Both the position numbers and the translations under genes were made by a program. From Hydrogenophaga sp. (GTDB lineage Bacteria > Pseudomonadota > Gammaproteobacteria > Burkholderiales > Burkholderiaceae_C), in the NCBI RefSeq assembly GCF_018780075.1, contig NZ_JADMKB010000027.1:62001-126000 (forward strand): DNA of 64,000 nucleotides, written 5' to 3'. The notes beneath the pieces were generated by a model. It was not told the DNA's origin. It searched no databases and was given only the letters and a program-made list of their open reading frames with translations. Within the stretch, counting starts at the first letter, position 1. Each line of letters begins with the position of its first letter. Positions 1-10,388 of this stretch are shown here, piece after piece.

Positions 1-322
1 GACGCCGTTCGACGGCGGCGCGGCACAGAAGGGCTACGCCCTGAACAAGATGTGCTTTTCGTTCAATCACAAGGCCAACCGTGAAGCCTTCGTGGCCGAC
101 CCCGAGGCCTACATGCGGCAGCACGGCCTGAACCAAGAACAGGCGGAGGCCATTCGCTCCAAGCAGGTGCTGGCCCTGATCGCGGCCGGTGGCAACGCCT
201 ACTACCTGGCCAAGTTCGCCGGCATCTTCGGCCTGGACATGCAGGACATCGGCGCCCAGCAGACGGGCATGACCAAAGAACAGTTCAAGGCCAAGCTCGT
301 GGCCGCGAACGACCAGTGCTGA
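1..322 (+). CDS. ligA: Protocatechuate 4,5-dioxygenase alpha subunit, 5'-partial
   Basis: Small alpha subunit of the extradiol enzyme that opens protocatechuate between C4 and C5. The frame is open from base 2 and reads FDGGAAQKGYALNKM before the first internal Met. That matches the conserved N-terminal part of LigA, so the start lies left of the window and the Met at base 50 is internal. The remainder is the helical LigA domain (HGLNQEQAEAI, GGNAYYLAKFAGIFG). LigB follows after 16 bp with an AGGAG ribosome site, so the two are co-transcribed and form the alpha2beta2 enzyme of the protocatechuate 4,5-cleavage pathway. Family assignment is secure; only the 5' end is missing. Confidence 0.95.
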   Translation, partial: TPFDGGAAQKGYALNKMCFSFNHKANREAFVADPEAYMRQHGLNQEQAEAIRSKQVLALIAAGGNAYYLAKFAGIFGLDMQDIGAQQTGMTKEQFKAKLVAANDQC

Positions 323-338
323 ACCAGGAGACACGAAC

Positions 339-1187
339 ATGGCACAACTCATCGGTGGCCTGGCCACATCGCACATCCCCGCCATCGGCGGCGCCATCCA
401 CAAGGGCCTGCAGAACGAGCCTTACTGGAAACCCTTCTTCGACGGCTTCCCGCCGATCCACCAGTGGCTGGGCAAGGTCAAGCCCGACGTGGTGGTGGTG
501 TTCTACAACGACCACGGCCTGAACTTCTTCCTCGACAAGATGCCGACGTTTGCGGTGGGTGCCGCCGCGACCTACAGCAACGCCGACGAGGGTTGGGGCA
601 TTCCCACACTGCCGCCGATCCCGGGTTGCCCGGAACTCTCGTGGCACCTGATCAATGAGCTGATCGCCAAGGAATTCGACATCGTGACCTGCCAGGAGAT
701 GCTGGTGGACCACGCCTGCACGCTGCCGTTCAAGCTGTTCTGGCCCGAGCACGCCGTGGCGCCGGTGCAGATCGTGCCGATCGACATCAACACGGTGCAG
801 TTCCCGTTGCCCACGGCCAAGCGGGTCTACAAGCTGGGCAAGGCGGTGGGCGAGGCGATTCAGAGCTGGCAGAGCGACAAGCGCGTGGCGGTGATGGCCA
901 CGGGCGGTCTGTCGCACCAGCTGGATGGCGAGCGGGCGGGTTTCATCAACAAGAAGTTCGACCTGCAGTTCCTGGACAGCATGGAAACGAACCCCGAGTG
1001 GGCGACGCAGTTCAGCGATCTGGAACTGGTGGAGAAGGCGGGCACGCAGGGCGTGGAGTTGTTGATGTGGCTGGCGATGCGGGCGGCGCTGACGGCCGGT
1101 GGTTCGGGGGTGCGCAAGGTGCACAGCAATTACCACATCCCGATTTCGAACACCGCTACCGGGGTGTTGGCGCTGGAGGCGGTCTGA
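339..1187 (+). CDS. ligB: Protocatechuate 4,5-dioxygenase beta (catalytic) subunit
   Basis: 282-aa class III extradiol dioxygenase subunit carrying the non-haem Fe(II) site. H12 (ATSHIP), H59 (NDHG), H193 (GLSHQ) and E240 align with H12, H61, H195 and E242 of Sphingobium LigB, so the metal ligands and catalytic base are all present. The length is normal for the family. The start is set by AGGAG 8 nt upstream of the ATG. It is the last gene of the operon: a hairpin terminator lies 30 nt past the stop. The substrate is most likely protocatechuate; gallate or methylgallate activity cannot be excluded from sequence. Confidence 0.95.
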   Translation: MAQLIGGLATSHIPAIGGAIHKGLQNEPYWKPFFDGFPPIHQWLGKVKPDVVVVFYNDHGLNFFLDKMPTFAVGAAATYSNADEGWGIPTLPPIPGCPELSWHLINELIAKEFDIVTCQEMLVDHACTLPFKLFWPEHAVAPVQIVPIDINTVQFPLPTAKRVYKLGKAVGEAIQSWQSDKRVAVMATGGLSHQLDGERAGFINKKFDLQFLDSMETNPEWATQFSDLELVEKAGTQGVELLMWLAMRAALTAGGSGVRKVHSNYHIPISNTATGVLALEAV

Positions 1188-1216
1188 TCTGTTTTTGGGT
1201 TTTTGGTGGATGAAGG

Positions 1217-1239
1217 AGGGAGCCTTTGGCTCCCTTTTT
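1217..1239 (+). terminator. Intrinsic terminator of ligAB
   Basis: Perfect 8-bp stem AGGGAGCC / GGCTCCCT with a TTT loop, followed by a T run. It lies 30 nt downstream of the ligB stop. Confidence 0.85.
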
Positions 1240-1258
1240 CGTTCTGGCTTTTGTGCGG

Positions 1259-1360
1259 GTGCCGGGAGCGTCCGGTATCCGACTCCGCGAATGTCCCCCG
1301 GCGGCGGGAGGCCGCCTCCTCCTTTATTTCGCTGCGTCGGACACCGAACGCTCCCGGCAC
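1259..1360 (-). repeat. Stem-core element, copy 1 (core read on minus strand)
   Basis: 25-nt inverted arms (1259-1283 and 1336-1360, two mismatches) enclose a 52-nt core. Read on the minus strand, the core starts GCAGCGAAATAAAGGAGGAG, holds a small GC hairpin and ends with CCGGGGGACAT..GCGGA. The same core, reversed, occurs in copy 2 inside completely different arms. No protein-coding signal is visible. The element lies between the ligB and rpoD terminators, outside both transcripts as predicted. Confidence 0.7.
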
Positions 1361-1407
1361 CGGCCGCAACGTTGGTGTGCTCACGCAGGCGTACCTTTCC
1401 GCAGGCG

Positions 1408-1513
1408 TCTCGCAGAGGTGGGGCGCACTGCGCAGCGAAGTAAAGGAGGAGGGTCCGGCCGCAGGCCGGGGCCGGGGGACATGAGCGGAGCAGTGCGCCC
1501 CACCTCTGCGAGA
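1408..1513 (+). repeat. Stem-core element, copy 2 (core read on plus strand)
   Basis: Perfect 24-bp inverted arms at 1408-1431 and 1490-1513 enclose a 58-nt core (1432-1489). The core begins GCAGCGAAGTAAAGGAGGAG and ends GGGGGACATGAGCGGA. Its centre is a different GC hairpin (CCGGCC-GCA-GGCCGG) from the one in copy 1. The two copies stand head to head, 48 bp apart. Arms and central hairpin vary but stay self-complementary; the flanking core is conserved. Confidence 0.7.
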
Positions 1514-1539
1514 CACACCACAAAACCCGGCGCACCAAA

Positions 1540-1564
1540 GAAAAACGGGAGCCGAAGGCTCCCG
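1540..1564 (-). terminator. Intrinsic terminator of rpoD
   Basis: On the minus strand: CGGGAGCC-TTC-GGCTCCCG followed by TTTTT, 28 nt past the rpoD stop. Confidence 0.85.
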
Positions 1565-1591
1565 TGGATCGAAACAAAACGCCGAAACGGC

Positions 1592-3928
<2,337 letters not shown>

Positions 3929-4220
3929 GAGGACCTCAAAAAAAATGTCAGAAAAAGAACCGGCAGGACTCACAGAAGCCGACAACAAACCGCGCGGGGC
4001 AGACCATCCACGGTGGTTTTGTCGGGCACAACGCCCATCACTCGCCGGTGAGGATGGGCCTGCAAGCTGTGTGGGCGAACATTTGGTGTGCAGTCCTTGC
4101 GGGGTTCCGTCAGGACCGGGCGGGTCGCTGAGGTGGCCAGGGGGATTCCCGTGTCGCCCCTGTCTGGGGGCAGGCCTGTGCCGGAGGTGCTGCTGTCGCG
4201 CTTGCGGTGCAAAACCCTAG
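3929..4220 (-). other. rpoD leader region
   Basis: 292 bp between the dnaG stop and the rpoD start. It has several GC-rich stems and no convincing reading frame. If the candidate promoter at the dnaG stop is used, this becomes a roughly 285-nt 5' leader for an rpoD-only transcript. Confidence 0.4.
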
Positions 4221-4226
4221 ATTATA
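4221..4226 (-). promoter_or_regulatory. Candidate -10 box for rpoD, overlapping the dnaG stop
   Basis: Perfect TATAAT on the minus strand that includes the dnaG TAA stop codon. No good -35 hexamer lies 16-18 bp upstream; a TTGAAA is present but only 13 bp away. Independent transcription of rpoD is plausible but unproven. Confidence 0.35.
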
Positions 4227-6225
4227 CCGGTGGAGCGCTTTTCAAGGCCTTGATGCGTTCATTGACCCGCTTGTAGTCCTCGAAGGCCGAGGCGTCGCCC
4301 TGCTGCACCCGCGCCGCCAGCAGGCCGGCCAGGGCTTCCAGGGCGTCGCCGCGCAGGCGGTCCATCACGTCGGCGAGCTCGGCCAGCTCCAGCGCCGAAT
4401 CCGCGCCCATGGTGGCCTGCTCCACCTCGGCGCAGATGAAGGTTTCGTGGTCGTTGCCGCGCAGGGCCTCGCGCAGGGCAGCCCAGGGTTGGGGGCCGTG
4501 TTCGTGCAGTTGGGCTTCGAGCCAGGCGAACACCGGGCCGTGCGGGGCAGGCAGGTGGGCCAGCATGGCGTGGTCGTCGGCGGAAAGCGTGTCCCAGGCC
4601 TGGGCGTTGGCCAGCAGCAGGCCCACCGCTCGGTCGGCCCGGCTGCCGCCCGAGCGGCGCGAGCCCAGCATGCGCGGCGGCGGGGGCGGGCCCTTGCGCC
4701 ATTTGCCATAGCCCTTGTTGCCGTAGCTGCCTTTGCCGTAACCGCTGTTGCCACCGCCGCCATACGACCCGCCGCTGGAGGGGGGGTACGACGGGGTGTA
4801 AGCACCCCCCTGAGGGTCGTCGTGGCCCTGGTGATGGCTGCCGCCGTCGTAGCCGGGCTCCTGCGGTGCCGGGGGTTCGCGGTTCGGGCGCGGGGAGCGC
4901 GCACCGCCGCCGGTCTGCTGCCAGAGCTGCAGCAGGTCGGCGCTGGCGATGCCGATGGCGTTGGACAGCTCGGTGATCAGCTGGCGTTTCAAGGCGCCAT
5001 CGGGCAGGGCGTTCCACAGCGGGCGGGCCTGGCTGGCCATGCGGGCACGGCCTTCGGCGCTGCCCAGGTCGCAGTCGGCACTGGCGGCGTCGACCAGAAA
5101 ACGCGAGAGCGGCACGGCCTCTTTGACGCACTGGGCGAAGGCCTCTTCGCCGTTGGCGCGGATGTAGCTGTCGGGATCGTGTTCGGCCGGCAGAAAGAGG
5201 AATTTGACGCTGCGCGTGTCGGTGGCCAGGGGCAGGGCGGCGTCGAGCGCCTTGCGCGCGGCGCGCCGTCCGGCGCCGTCGCCGTCGAAGCTGAAGACCA
5301 CCGAGTCGGTGAAGCGGAAGAGCTTTTGCACGTGATCGGCCGTGCACGCCGTACCCAACGTGGCCACGGCGTTGGCAAAGCCGAGTTGCGCCAGGGCGAC
5401 CACATCCATGTAGCCCTCGGTGACGAGGGCGTAGCCGGCCACGCGGATGGCGGTTCGGCCTTCGAACAGGCCGTAGAGTTCGCGGCCCTTGCTGAACACA
5501 GGCGTTTCGGGTGAGTTCAGGTACTTGGGTTCGCCCTTGTCGAGCACGCGCCCGCCAAAGCCGATGCACTCGCCCTTGACGTTGCGGATCGGGAACATGA
5601 TGCGGTCGCGGAAGCGGTCGTAGCGTTTCGCTTCGCCGTCCTGGCCCTTTTCGTCCTCGTGCGCGATCACCATGCCGGACTCGACCAGCAGCGGGTCGGT
5701 GTAGTCCGGGAACACGCTCGCCAGGCTGCGCCAGCCCTCGGGCGCGTAGCCCAGGCCGAAGGTTTTGGCGATCTCGCCCGAGAGGCCGCGGCCCTTGAGG
5801 TAGCTCACGGCGCGTGGCGAGGCCTTCAGGTGCTTCATGTAGGCGTGCGCAGCCTTTTCCAGCACGTCGTTCAGCGTCACCTGCTTCTGGCGCTGCTGGG
5901 CGGCGCGCTCGCGGTCCTGCGGCGAGGCGTCGTCTTCGGGCACCTGCAGACCGGTCTGCTGGGCCAGGTCTTTCACCGCCTCGATGAAGCTCATGCCGGC
6001 GTGTTCCATCAGGAAACCGATGGCGTTGCCGTTGGCGCCGCAGCCGAAGCAGTGGTAGAACTGTTTGGTCGGGCTGACGCTGAACGACGGCGACTTTTCG
6101 CCGTGGAACGGGCACAGGCCCATCAGGTTGGCACCGCCTTTTTTCAGCTGGACGTAGCGGCCCACCACGTCGACCACGTCGACGCGGTTGAGCAGTTCCT
6201 GGATGAAAGTCTGCGGTATGGCCAC
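4222..6225 (-). CDS. dnaG: DNA primase DnaG
   Basis: 667-aa primase that lays RNA primers at the replication fork. A GTG start is chosen because GGGGGAG precedes it and because the family begins (M)-IPQTFI; earlier in-frame Mets lie inside the divergent promoter. The CHC2 zinc ribbon has C38, H41, C59 and C62. The TOPRIM domain has the catalytic Glu in TEGYMDV near 267 and the metal-binding FDGDGAG near 312. Residues about 435-525 are an unusual Gly/Tyr/Ser/Pro-rich low-complexity linker with GYGK-like repeats before the C-terminal DnaB-interaction domain. rpoD follows on the same strand; rpsU is not upstream. The divergent acyl-CoA synthetase starts 43 bp away. Confidence 0.96.
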   Translation of the reverse strand: MAIPQTFIQELLNRVDVVDVVGRYVQLKKGGANLMGLCPFHGEKSPSFSVSPTKQFYHCFGCGANGNAIGFLMEHAGMSFIEAVKDLAQQTGLQVPEDDASPQDRERAAQQRQKQVTLNDVLEKAAHAYMKHLKASPRAVSYLKGRGLSGEIAKTFGLGYAPEGWRSLASVFPDYTDPLLVESGMVIAHEDEKGQDGEAKRYDRFRDRIMFPIRNVKGECIGFGGRVLDKGEPKYLNSPETPVFSKGRELYGLFEGRTAIRVAGYALVTEGYMDVVALAQLGFANAVATLGTACTADHVQKLFRFTDSVVFSFDGDGAGRRAARKALDAALPLATDTRSVKFLFLPAEHDPDSYIRANGEEAFAQCVKEAVPLSRFLVDAASADCDLGSAEGRARMASQARPLWNALPDGALKRQLITELSNAIGIASADLLQLWQQTGGGARSPRPNREPPAPQEPGYDGGSHHQGHDDPQGGAYTPSYPPSSGGSYGGGGNSGYGKGSYGNKGYGKWRKGPPPPPRMLGSRRSGGSRADRAVGLLLANAQAWDTLSADDHAMLAHLPAPHGPVFAWLEAQLHEHGPQPWAALREALRGNDHETFICAEVEQATMGADSALELAELADVMDRLRGDALEALAGLLAARVQQGDASAFEDYKRVNERIKALKSAPPV

Positions 6226-6268
6226 GGGGCTATTCTCCCCCACGATTTTCAAGAACCCGGAGACCCGC

Positions 6269-7915
6269 ATGACGAGCATCTACGACCAGGACCTGCCCCG
6301 CAACGAGGCCAACTTCACCCCGATCTCGCCGCTGTCGTTCATCGAGCGCACCGCCGAGGTCTACCCCGACCGGCTGGCCATCGTGCACGGCGCGCTGCGC
6401 CAGACCTGGCGCCAGACCTACGCTCGCGCGCGCCAGCTCGCCAGCGCCCTGCAGCGCGCCGGCATCGGCAAGAACGACACCGTGGCGGTGATGCTGCCCA
6501 ACACGCCGCCCATGGTCGAAGCGCATTTCGGCGTGCCCATGGCGGGTGCGGTGCTCAACGCGCTGAACACCCGGCTCGACCCAGAAGCCATCGCCTTCAT
6601 GCTCGACCACGGCGAGGCCAAGGCGGTGATCGTGGACCCGGAGTTCGCCGGCACCCTGGCCAAGGCGCTCAAGCTGCGCCAGGCCAGCACACCGCTGCTG
6701 CTGATCGACGTGGAAGACGCGCTCTTCACCGGTGAATCCCAGCCCGTGGGAACCTCGACCTACGAAACCTTCCTCGCGGGTGGCGACCCGGCCTTCGCCT
6801 GGCGCCTGCCCGCCGACGAGTGGGACGCCATCGCGCTCAACTACACCAGCGGCACCACCGGCAACCCCAAGGGCGTGGTCTACCACCACCGGGGCGCGGC
6901 GACGAACGCGATCAGCAACGTGCTGGAGTGGGACATGCCGAAACACGCGGTGTACCTGTGGACGCTGCCCATGTTCCATTGCAATGGCTGGTGTTTCCCC
7001 TGGACGGTGGCGGCGCGCGCGGGCGTGAACGTGTGCCTGCGCCGGGTGGACCCGCAGGCGATCTTCGACGCCATGCGCGAGCACGGCGTGACGCACTACT
7101 GCGGCGCGCCCATCGTGCACGGCCTGCTGGTCAACGCGCCGGCGGCCATGAAGGCCGGTGTGCCCGCCGGCATCAAGGCCATGGTGGCGGGCGCGGCGCC
7201 GCCGGCGTCGATGATCGAAGGCATGGAGCAGATGGGCTTTGATCTCACGCACGTCTATGGCCTGACCGAGGTGTACGGCCCGGCCACGGTCTGCGCCAAA
7301 CACGAGGCCTGGGACGCGCTGGACATCGGCGAACGCGCCCGCCTCAACGCGCGCCAGGGCGTGCGTTACCACTTGCAGCGCGACGTGCGCGTGCTGAACC
7401 CCGAGACCATGGTGCCGGTGCCGCAGGACGGCGAGACCATGGGCGAGATCATGTTCAAGGGCAACATCGCCATGAAGGGTTACCTGAAGAACCCCAAGGC
7501 GACGGCGGAGGCGTTTGCCGGTGGCTGGTTCCACAGCGGCGACCTGGCGGTGCAGTACCCCGACGGCTATTTCAAGATCAAGGACCGCAGCAAGGACATC
7601 ATCATCTCGGGTGGCGAGAACATCTCGTCGATCGAGGTCGAAGACGTGTTGTACCGCCACCCGGACGTGCTGGCCGCGGCGGTGGTGGCACGGCCCGACG
7701 CCAAGTGGGGCGAAACACCCTGTGCGTTTGTGGAGCTGAAGTTCGGCGTGCAAACCACGCCGGAAGACATCGTGGCGCATTGCAAGAAGCACTTGGCCGG
7801 GTTCAAGGTGCCGCGGTTCGTGGTGTTCGGTGAACTGCCCAAGACGAGCACCGGGAAGATCCAGAAGTTCGAACTGCGCAAGCGGGCGGGGTCTGCGGCG
7901 GCGATTGACGTTTGA
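6269..7915 (+). CDS. Acyl-CoA synthetase (AMP-forming), medium/long-chain type
   Basis: 548-aa ANL-superfamily enzyme that activates a carboxylic acid through an acyl-adenylate to its CoA thioester. The phosphate loop YTSGTTGNPKG is at about 192-202. The adenylate motif is in YGLTEVYGP, the hinge region is in HSGDLAVQYPDGYFKIKDRS, and the C-terminal catalytic lysine is in the STGKIQK motif. The chosen ATG (MTSIYDQ) has GGAG upstream and leaves a 43-bp gap to the divergent dnaG. Overall it resembles AlkK-like medium-chain fatty acyl-CoA synthetases. The exact substrate cannot be read from sequence. A second, less similar ligase lies at 57573. Confidence 0.88.
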   Translation: MTSIYDQDLPRNEANFTPISPLSFIERTAEVYPDRLAIVHGALRQTWRQTYARARQLASALQRAGIGKNDTVAVMLPNTPPMVEAHFGVPMAGAVLNALNTRLDPEAIAFMLDHGEAKAVIVDPEFAGTLAKALKLRQASTPLLLIDVEDALFTGESQPVGTSTYETFLAGGDPAFAWRLPADEWDAIALNYTSGTTGNPKGVVYHHRGAATNAISNVLEWDMPKHAVYLWTLPMFHCNGWCFPWTVAARAGVNVCLRRVDPQAIFDAMREHGVTHYCGAPIVHGLLVNAPAAMKAGVPAGIKAMVAGAAPPASMIEGMEQMGFDLTHVYGLTEVYGPATVCAKHEAWDALDIGERARLNARQGVRYHLQRDVRVLNPETMVPVPQDGETMGEIMFKGNIAMKGYLKNPKATAEAFAGGWFHSGDLAVQYPDGYFKIKDRSKDIIISGGENISSIEVEDVLYRHPDVLAAAVVARPDAKWGETPCAFVELKFGVQTTPEDIVAHCKKHLAGFKVPRFVVFGELPKTSTGKIQKFELRKRAGSAAAIDV

Positions 7916-7954
7916 TTCCAGGTTTTTCGCGCCTGCACCTCGCCGCTACACGAA

Positions 7955-8346
7955 GCGCCTGCACCCCGCGCAGGCCAATGGTGTCACCCCCGTTCTCCGG
8001 CCCACGCTCGCCGTCATATGGCTGTGGGCGCCACGGCTGCTGCGTCAACACCGTACGGGTAGGCAGCCTCTGTGGCAACGGCGAATGGGGCCTGCGCCCG
8101 GGGGAGCCACCATCGTCCCCAAAGACGGGTGGGTGCGCCTACGGTTCGCTCCAACGTCACTTCGGGGTAGGTGGTTTGGGTGAGCGGGCGCAGTCCCCAT
8201 TCGCGGTGGCCACGGAGCGTGCGCGCTGCAACGGTGTTGATGAAGCAACGGAAATGCGTCCGGGCAGCCGCCCGAGAGGTGGGACGGAGAACGAACACCC
8301 GGACCACCTGCCCCTGCCAGCACGGCACACGCGCCGAAGGTGGGGC
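7955..8346 (+). repeat. Long intergenic repeat, copy 1 (with nested insertion)
   Basis: Fills the gap between the acyl-CoA synthetase and ggt. It matches the reverse complement of 27673-27940 over its whole length, except for an extra stretch at about 8003-8117 absent from the other copy. Shared blocks include ATGGTGTCACCCCCGTTCTC, TTCGCTCCAACGTCACTTCG and GCGGGCGCAGTCCCCATTCG. The insertion itself carries an inverted partial copy of the core (TCAACACCGT...GCGAATGGGG). Open frames across it look like by-products of the repeat. Confidence 0.75.
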
Positions 8347-8410
8347 AACGATGAACCAGGCACCTGAACAGCAGCAAACCACAGCCGCCCTGCCAACAAA
8401 ACCCGAAGCC

Positions 8411-10279
8411 TCAATCCCCCGCCACAACCCCCTCGCGCCGCGGGTCCGCGCCCCCCAGCCACACCACCTGACCGTCCTTCAGACCACGCTGGATCGCCTG
8501 CAGCCCGCTTGGCATCGGCGTTTCGCTCACGGTGTGGCCGCGTTGCTGCAGCGCCTGCACGGTGCTCGCCGGGAAGCGGCCGGCTTCCAGCAGGACCGGT
8601 CCGCCCAGCGTGCCAAAGTTGGGCAGGTCGATGGCGGCCTGGGGCGCCAGACCACCGCCGAGCGTGGCCAACAGGGTCTTGGCCGTGAAGTGGATGATCA
8701 GTGCGCCGCCCGGGCTGCCGGTGCTCATGAGCAGCTGCCCACTGGCCTTGTCGAACACCAGCGTGGGCGACATCGACGAACGCGGCCGTTTGCCCGGCTC
8801 CACGCGGTTGGCCACGGGTCGGCCCTGCGCGTCGGCGGGGGTGAAGCTGAAATCGGTGAGCTGGTTGTTGAGCAGGAAGCCGCCGGGGCGCGAGGGGTTG
8901 GTGCTCACCATCAGGCGCGCGCCGAAGCCCGCCTCGATGGTCGTGGTCATGGCCAGCGCGTTGCCGTAACGGTCCACGATGCTGATGTGGCTGGTGCCGT
9001 ATTCCGGCTGATCGGGCATGGGCGCGTGCGCGCTGACCACCCAGCCGGGCTGGCCGGGCGGGGCCTGTGGCGCCCGCTGCGGACCGATCAGGCGGGCGCG
9101 CTCGTCGAGGTAACGCATGTCCAGCAGGCTGTCCCAGCGGCCAGCGGGTGCGGCCACAAAGTCGGGGTCCGCCAGGTACAGCGCGCGGTCGGCAAACGCC
9201 AGCCGCGACGCCTCCATGTAGCCGTGCAGCCAGTGCGGGCCCGGCTCACCGCTCAGCGGCGCCGAGCCCTGCGGCGTGCGTGCCAGCAGACCCATGATCT
9301 GCCCGATGGCCACCGCGCCCGAGCTGGGCGGCGGGAAGCCGCAGACGCGCAGCAGGCGCTGCAGGGCCTGGTGGTCGAAGCACAGCGCCTCGCGTTCCTT
9401 GGGCTGGTAGTCCCGCAGGTCGTCCAGCGAGAGGCGGCCGGGTGTCGTGGGGTGTTGCTGCACCCTGGCCACGATGGCGCGCGCCACCGGCCCCTCGTGC
9501 AGCGCGCGCGGGCCTTGCACGGCGATCTCGCGCAGCACCGCCGCCAGCGCCGGGTTCTTCAGCACATGGCCCACCGGGTGGGGCTGCCCATCGGCGCGGT
9601 AGAAATAGGCGGCGGCCACCGGGTCAGCCTTGAGCGCGGTCTCGGCCTGCAGCAGGCCGTGCAGCCGGGGGCTGACGGCGAAACCTTGCTCGGCGAGGGT
9701 GATGGCCGGCCCAAACAGCTGGGCCCAGGGCAGCTTGCCGTGCTGGCGGTGCGCCAGCGCCAGCATGGCCACCGCGCCGGGGGTGCCCACCGAGCGTCCG
9801 CCGACCACGGCCTCCATGAACGGCAGGGGTTGGCCGTCGGTGCCCATGAACAGCTGGCCATCGGCCGCGGCGGGCGCGGTCTCGCGGCCGTCGTAGGCCC
9901 GCACGCGCTGGCCATCGTGGTGCAGCAGGAAGGCGCCGCCGCCGATGCCGCTGGACTGCGGCTCCACCAGCGTGAGCACCATCTGCACGGCGATGGCGGC
10001 GTCCACCGCGCTGCCGCCCGCGCGCAGCACCTGGGCGCCCGCGTCGGCGGCCAGCGGATTCGCAGCGGCCACCGCCTCGCGCGGGAAAGCCCAGCCGGGT
10101 TTGGCGCTCCAGCCCGTGGCCGACTCGGGTTGCTGGGTCAGCGCGGGCGGCTGGTACGCCCAGGGGGACGCCGGTGGGGCGCTGCAGGCGGCGAGAGCGA
10201 CGGCGATGGCCACCGCCGTCAAGGCGCGGCCCGCGATCCGGTGGGCCTGTGAAAAATGTGGCATGGACACGGCTTTCAT
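8411..10279 (-). CDS. ggt: Gamma-glutamyltransferase, lipoprotein form
   Basis: 622-aa Ntn-hydrolase that transfers or hydrolyses the gamma-glutamyl group of glutathione in the periplasm. The N-terminus is a lipoprotein signal ending ALAAC, so the enzyme is probably membrane-anchored after processing. The autocatalytic cleavage site and nucleophile is T429 in YGTSHISIVD. The substrate-binding STGSPGG motif is near the C-terminus. Two Met starts are possible, at 10279 (MKAVS) and 10264 (MPHFS); neither has a strong ribosome site and both keep the lipobox. It is divergent from the GspE-type gene by 109 bp. No terminator is recognisable downstream. Confidence 0.93.
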   Translation of the reverse strand: MKAVSMPHFSQAHRIAGRALTAVAIAVALAACSAPPASPWAYQPPALTQQPESATGWSAKPGWAFPREAVAAANPLAADAGAQVLRAGGSAVDAAIAVQMVLTLVEPQSSGIGGGAFLLHHDGQRVRAYDGRETAPAAADGQLFMGTDGQPLPFMEAVVGGRSVGTPGAVAMLALAHRQHGKLPWAQLFGPAITLAEQGFAVSPRLHGLLQAETALKADPVAAAYFYRADGQPHPVGHVLKNPALAAVLREIAVQGPRALHEGPVARAIVARVQQHPTTPGRLSLDDLRDYQPKEREALCFDHQALQRLLRVCGFPPPSSGAVAIGQIMGLLARTPQGSAPLSGEPGPHWLHGYMEASRLAFADRALYLADPDFVAAPAGRWDSLLDMRYLDERARLIGPQRAPQAPPGQPGWVVSAHAPMPDQPEYGTSHISIVDRYGNALAMTTTIEAGFGARLMVSTNPSRPGGFLLNNQLTDFSFTPADAQGRPVANRVEPGKRPRSSMSPTLVFDKASGQLLMSTGSPGGALIIHFTAKTLLATLGGGLAPQAAIDLPNFGTLGGPVLLEAGRFPASTVQALQQRGHTVSETPMPSGLQAIQRGLKDGQVVWLGGADPRREGVVAGD

Positions 10280-10388
10280 GGGGTGGATCGGACAAGGCTT
10301 GCCCGGTGTCAAACAAATTGTTACTTTTTCGGGGTATGTTGATCTTGCTGGCACACGGGTGCCCAGCACGTGTTCTACAGGAGATTCG

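Noticed and set aside
1250-1520. Integron attC site or IS ends in the ligB-rpoD gap
   Set aside because: No integrase, transposase, target duplication or attC consensus; the two arms differ between copies, unlike IS ends.
3970-4212. 80-codon frame in the rpoD leader
   Set aside because: No ribosome site, no family and poor codon pattern; it lies in a structured leader.
8171-10252. 693-codon plus-strand frame opposite ggt
   Set aside because: Its first part lies in the long repeat and the rest is antisense to the well-supported ggt gene.
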